32,132 nt of DNA from JAVBNA01 sp031551875. Lineage in GTDB: Bacteria > Bacillota > Clostridia > Oscillospirales > Acutalibacteraceae. The stretch covers positions 1 to 32,132 of the forward strand of contig JAVBNA010000031.1 of NCBI GenBank assembly GCA_031551875.1, given 5' to 3'. The notes beneath the pieces are model-generated. The model searched no databases. It was not told the DNA's origin and saw only the letters and a list, made by a program, of their open reading frames with translations. The translations under genes and the position numbers were made by a program. How positions within the stretch are numbered: position 1 is the stretch's first letter; the number at the start of each line of letters is the position of its first letter. Shown here piece by piece: positions 30,015-32,132 of the stretch.

Positions 30015-31970
30015 ATGAAGGAAAAATTCGTGGCTTACGCGCAGAAATTCCTGAAAGAGAACTACATGCATTTGATTGTTCCCGTGCTCTTTCTGATTTT
30101 GTCGGCTTTTTCGAGCCTGTGGCTCTTCCTGGCCGAACTGCTGGTCATCGTCGTGATGTCGTTTGGGCTCTGGTTTGGATGGATGCGCCGGCGTGTCAGC
30201 CTGCGGGAAACGCTGATCAGCGTTTCGGAGGGCCTGGAAACCGTGCATCGGCAGACGCTCAGCGCGATCCCGCTGCCTGTGATGGTGGTGGACGCGGAAG
30301 GGAACCTTACGTGGTTCAGCGACCGGTTTCATAAAAAGGTGCTGGACGGTGCGGAGGCCCAGCGCGGCTTTTACCACACGCTGTTTCCCTACCCGCCGTC
30401 GGAGGTCGTGGATCGGCGGCTGGTTGACATAACCTATAAAGACAAGAGCTATTCGGTGTTTGCCATGTACAACGACGCGCCGACCGCCGATTTTTATACG
30501 CTCTATTTCTATGACACAACCCGCACCGTAAATGCCATTGCCAAGCTGAAGAGCGAGCAGCCCAACGTCTGCTTTATTGTGTTTGACAACCGCGACGACC
30601 TTATGCAGGGCAGTGCCGACTCGGTCAGCGCCCGCGCGGTGGCCGACGTGGAACGCATTCTGGAGGCGTGGAGCGACCAATACGGCGGCATGCTGCGCCG
30701 TCTCAAAAACGACCGTTTCATGCTCATTTTGGAGCGGGGCAGGCTGGAAAAAGCCATTGCCGACCGCTTTACCGTGCTTGAACAGGTGCGGGCGCTCAAG
30801 GTGGGAGAAAAGACCTCGGCCACCGTTTCGATCGGCGTCGGCAGAACCGACGGCGGGATTCATGAATCCGCCGAATGGGCCAAGCAGGCGCTTGATATGG
30901 CGCTGGGACGTGGCGGCGACCAGGTGGCCATCAAAACCGAGGACAGTTTTGAATTTTTCGGCGGCGTGTCCAAGGGTGTGGAGAAGCGAAACCAGGTGCG
31001 CACCCGTGTGGTGGCGACCGCGCTGGCCGAGCTGATCGGCGACAGCGATTCGGTCATGCTCATGGGACACCGCTTTTCTGATCTGGACTGCGTCGGTTCG
31101 TGCATCGGGCTGTGGAGCGCCATCCAGAAGGGACTCCAAAAGACTGCCTATCTGGTGGTCGACCGGGAAAAGACGATGGCGCATTCGCTCATTCAGAGCT
31201 TTGCCGAAATCAGTCCCAACCATATCCTGTCGCCCGAGGAGGCCATCCTGCGCTCAACCAGCCGTACGCTGCTGATCATCACCGACACCCATTCGCCCGA
31301 ATTTCTCGAGAGCAGGGAGCTATATGAGCGATGTAAAAACGTCGTCGTAATTGACCACCACCGCATGATGGTCAACTACATACGTGATGCGGTGATCTTT
31401 TATCAGGAGCCCTATGCCTCTTCGGCCTGCGAGTTGGTGGTGGAGCTCATCGAGTATTTCCCCAACCTGTCGCTGACAGGCTTCGAGGCCAACGCGATGC
31501 TGCTCGGCATGATCCTCGACACCAAGAACTTTTCCCAGCGCACCGGCGCGCGCACCTTTGAGGCGGCAGCGTCGCTCAAGCGCCGGGGCGCCGACACGGT
31601 GGAGGTCAAGCGGCAGTTTGCCTCCAGCTTCGGCGCCTACAAGCTCAAGGCGCAAATCGTATCCGAAGCGCAGATCACCGGCCGCAGCGCCATCGCTGCG
31701 ACCGCGAGGCAAAGCCCCGATATCCGCATCGCCTCTTCCCAGGCGGCGGACGACCTCCTGGGGGTCGAAGGCGTGGAAGCGTCCTATGTCCTGTTCATCG
31801 CCGACGGCGCGGTCAACATCAGCGCACGCTCCTACGGGGAGGTCAATGTGCAGCTGGTGATGGAGCGGATTGGCGGCGGCGGTCATCAGACCATGGCAGG
31901 CGCACAGCTTCCGGGGGAGGACATCGGTGCCGTGCGCGAGCGTTTACTGGAGATGATCCGAGCCGGTTAA
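30015..31970 (+). CDS. gdpP: Cyclic-di-AMP phosphodiesterase GdpP
   Basis: The 651-residue membrane protein matches GdpP: two N-terminal membrane segments (about residues 18-55), a PAS-like domain (about 75-160), a degenerate GGDEF domain (about 175-310), and a DHH-DHHA1 phosphodiesterase module. The DHH residues are seen in GHRFSDLDCVGS, TDTHSPEF and VVIDHHRM; GGGGHQTMAGAQ is the DHHA1 signature. The enzyme hydrolyses c-di-AMP to pApA. In many Bacillota it precedes rplI; here the window ends before a following gene. AGGAGGGAGC lies before the ATG, and the gene is probably co-transcribed with the RNase J gene. Confidence 0.94.
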   Translation: MKEKFVAYAQKFLKENYMHLIVPVLFLILSAFSSLWLFLAELLVIVVMSFGLWFGWMRRRVSLRETLISVSEGLETVHRQTLSAIPLPVMVVDAEGNLTWFSDRFHKKVLDGAEAQRGFYHTLFPYPPSEVVDRRLVDITYKDKSYSVFAMYNDAPTADFYTLYFYDTTRTVNAIAKLKSEQPNVCFIVFDNRDDLMQGSADSVSARAVADVERILEAWSDQYGGMLRRLKNDRFMLILERGRLEKAIADRFTVLEQVRALKVGEKTSATVSIGVGRTDGGIHESAEWAKQALDMALGRGGDQVAIKTEDSFEFFGGVSKGVEKRNQVRTRVVATALAELIGDSDSVMLMGHRFSDLDCVGSCIGLWSAIQKGLQKTAYLVVDREKTMAHSLIQSFAEISPNHILSPEEAILRSTSRTLLIITDTHSPEFLESRELYERCKNVVVIDHHRMMVNYIRDAVIFYQEPYASSACELVVELIEYFPNLSLTGFEANAMLLGMILDTKNFSQRTGARTFEAAASLKRRGADTVEVKRQFASSFGAYKLKAQIVSEAQITGRSAIAATARQSPDIRIASSQAADDLLGVEGVEASYVLFIADGAVNISARSYGEVNVQLVMERIGGGGHQTMAGAQLPGEDIGAVRERLLEMIRAG

Positions 31971-32132
31971 AGCCGGCATATACATATAAACAGGCTCTGT
32001 AAAGTTAAAATGAAAATTTAGCGCCAATTTCCTTAGACTTTCGCCCAAAAACTTGCGTAATCGCTTTTTCTCGTATTGTCAAGGCTAAATGTACGGCTGC
32101 GCCGGCCTTGACAATGCTCCAAAAACCGATTG
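31971..32132. other. Non-coding end of the window with an inverted repeat
   Basis: After gdpP the sequence has no clear gene. ATTGTCAAGGC (32075-32085) and GCCTTGACAAT (32105-32115) are a perfect 11-base inverted repeat with a 19-base spacer. On the minus strand a frame stays open from the window edge for about 40 codons (ending REKAITQVFGRKSKEIG...), with no start visible. It may be the end of an interspersed repeat or insertion element, or the edge of a neighbouring gene. I cannot identify it. Confidence 0.35.

Noticed and set aside
29970..31223. 417-codon minus-strand frame opposite gdpP
   Set aside because: Same reason: complementary strand of a confidently assigned gene without start signals.
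1..32132. tRNA, rRNA or complete transposase genes
   Set aside because: I looked through the intergenic regions on both strands and found no cloverleaf, no rRNA-like conserved stretch and no transposase-like protein.

Overview
The window (about 32 kb, GC-rich coding DNA with AT-rich intergenic regions) looks like the chromosome of an endospore-forming, anaerobic Clostridia member, most like the Oscillospiraceae/Ruminococcaceae side. The evidence is spoVAC-spoVAD, sigK, yaaL-bofA and spoIVB-spo0A on one stretch, combined with Gram-positive style ribosome binding sites, frequent GTG/TTG starts, an RNase J gene, a GdpP-type c-di-AMP phosphodiesterase and secreted proteins with cohesin and dockerin modules. 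I saw no rRNA, tRNA, CRISPR array, prophage or complete insertion sequence. A genus cannot be named from what is visible.

Layout. 82-786 (-) is a MacB/LolD-type ABC ATPase. 959-2430 (+) is spoVAC-spoVAD behind a candidate sigma-G promoter and closed by a strong terminator; no spoVAE follows. 2513-3652 is a membrane-anchored M23 peptidase. 3916-14941 is a block for the cell exterior: a 14-repeat RCC1 propeller protein, a GH53 endo-galactanase, a PpiC/SurA-like lipoprotein and a parallel beta-helix protein. The GH53 and beta-helix proteins each end in the same cohesin-dockerin pair. 15084-15854 is an uninterrupted sigK with a pro-sequence and a candidate sigma-E promoter, followed by a small secreted membrane protein and a convergent gene of unknown function. 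17359-20518 is a Crp/Fnr regulator with a NitT/TauT-type ABC importer operon. 20566-21145 (-) is yaaL-bofA. After a UspA-like gene come spo0A and spoIVB (-, canonical order). 24500-31970 holds DUF4190, DUF4180, rnhA, nifS-nifU, rnj and gdpP.

How the genes fit together. Pro-sigma-K, its processing inhibitor BofA and the signalling protease SpoIVB are all present and look intact, so the mother-cell checkpoint appears to operate here; the processing protease SpoIVFB is not in the window. The master regulator gene spo0A sits in its normal place, with a sigma-A promoter and two tandem 0A boxes, but its receiver domain has histidine (CAT) where the phosphoacceptor aspartate should be. The DNA-binding domain is well conserved. 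This is the most surprising single observation. The second is the double-headed cohesin-plus-dockerin ending on two neighbouring secreted carbohydrate-active proteins, which suggests self-assembly of enzymes without a separate scaffoldin, probably directed at pectic galactan. The rest of the window is ordinary housekeeping content with well-resolved promoters and terminators.
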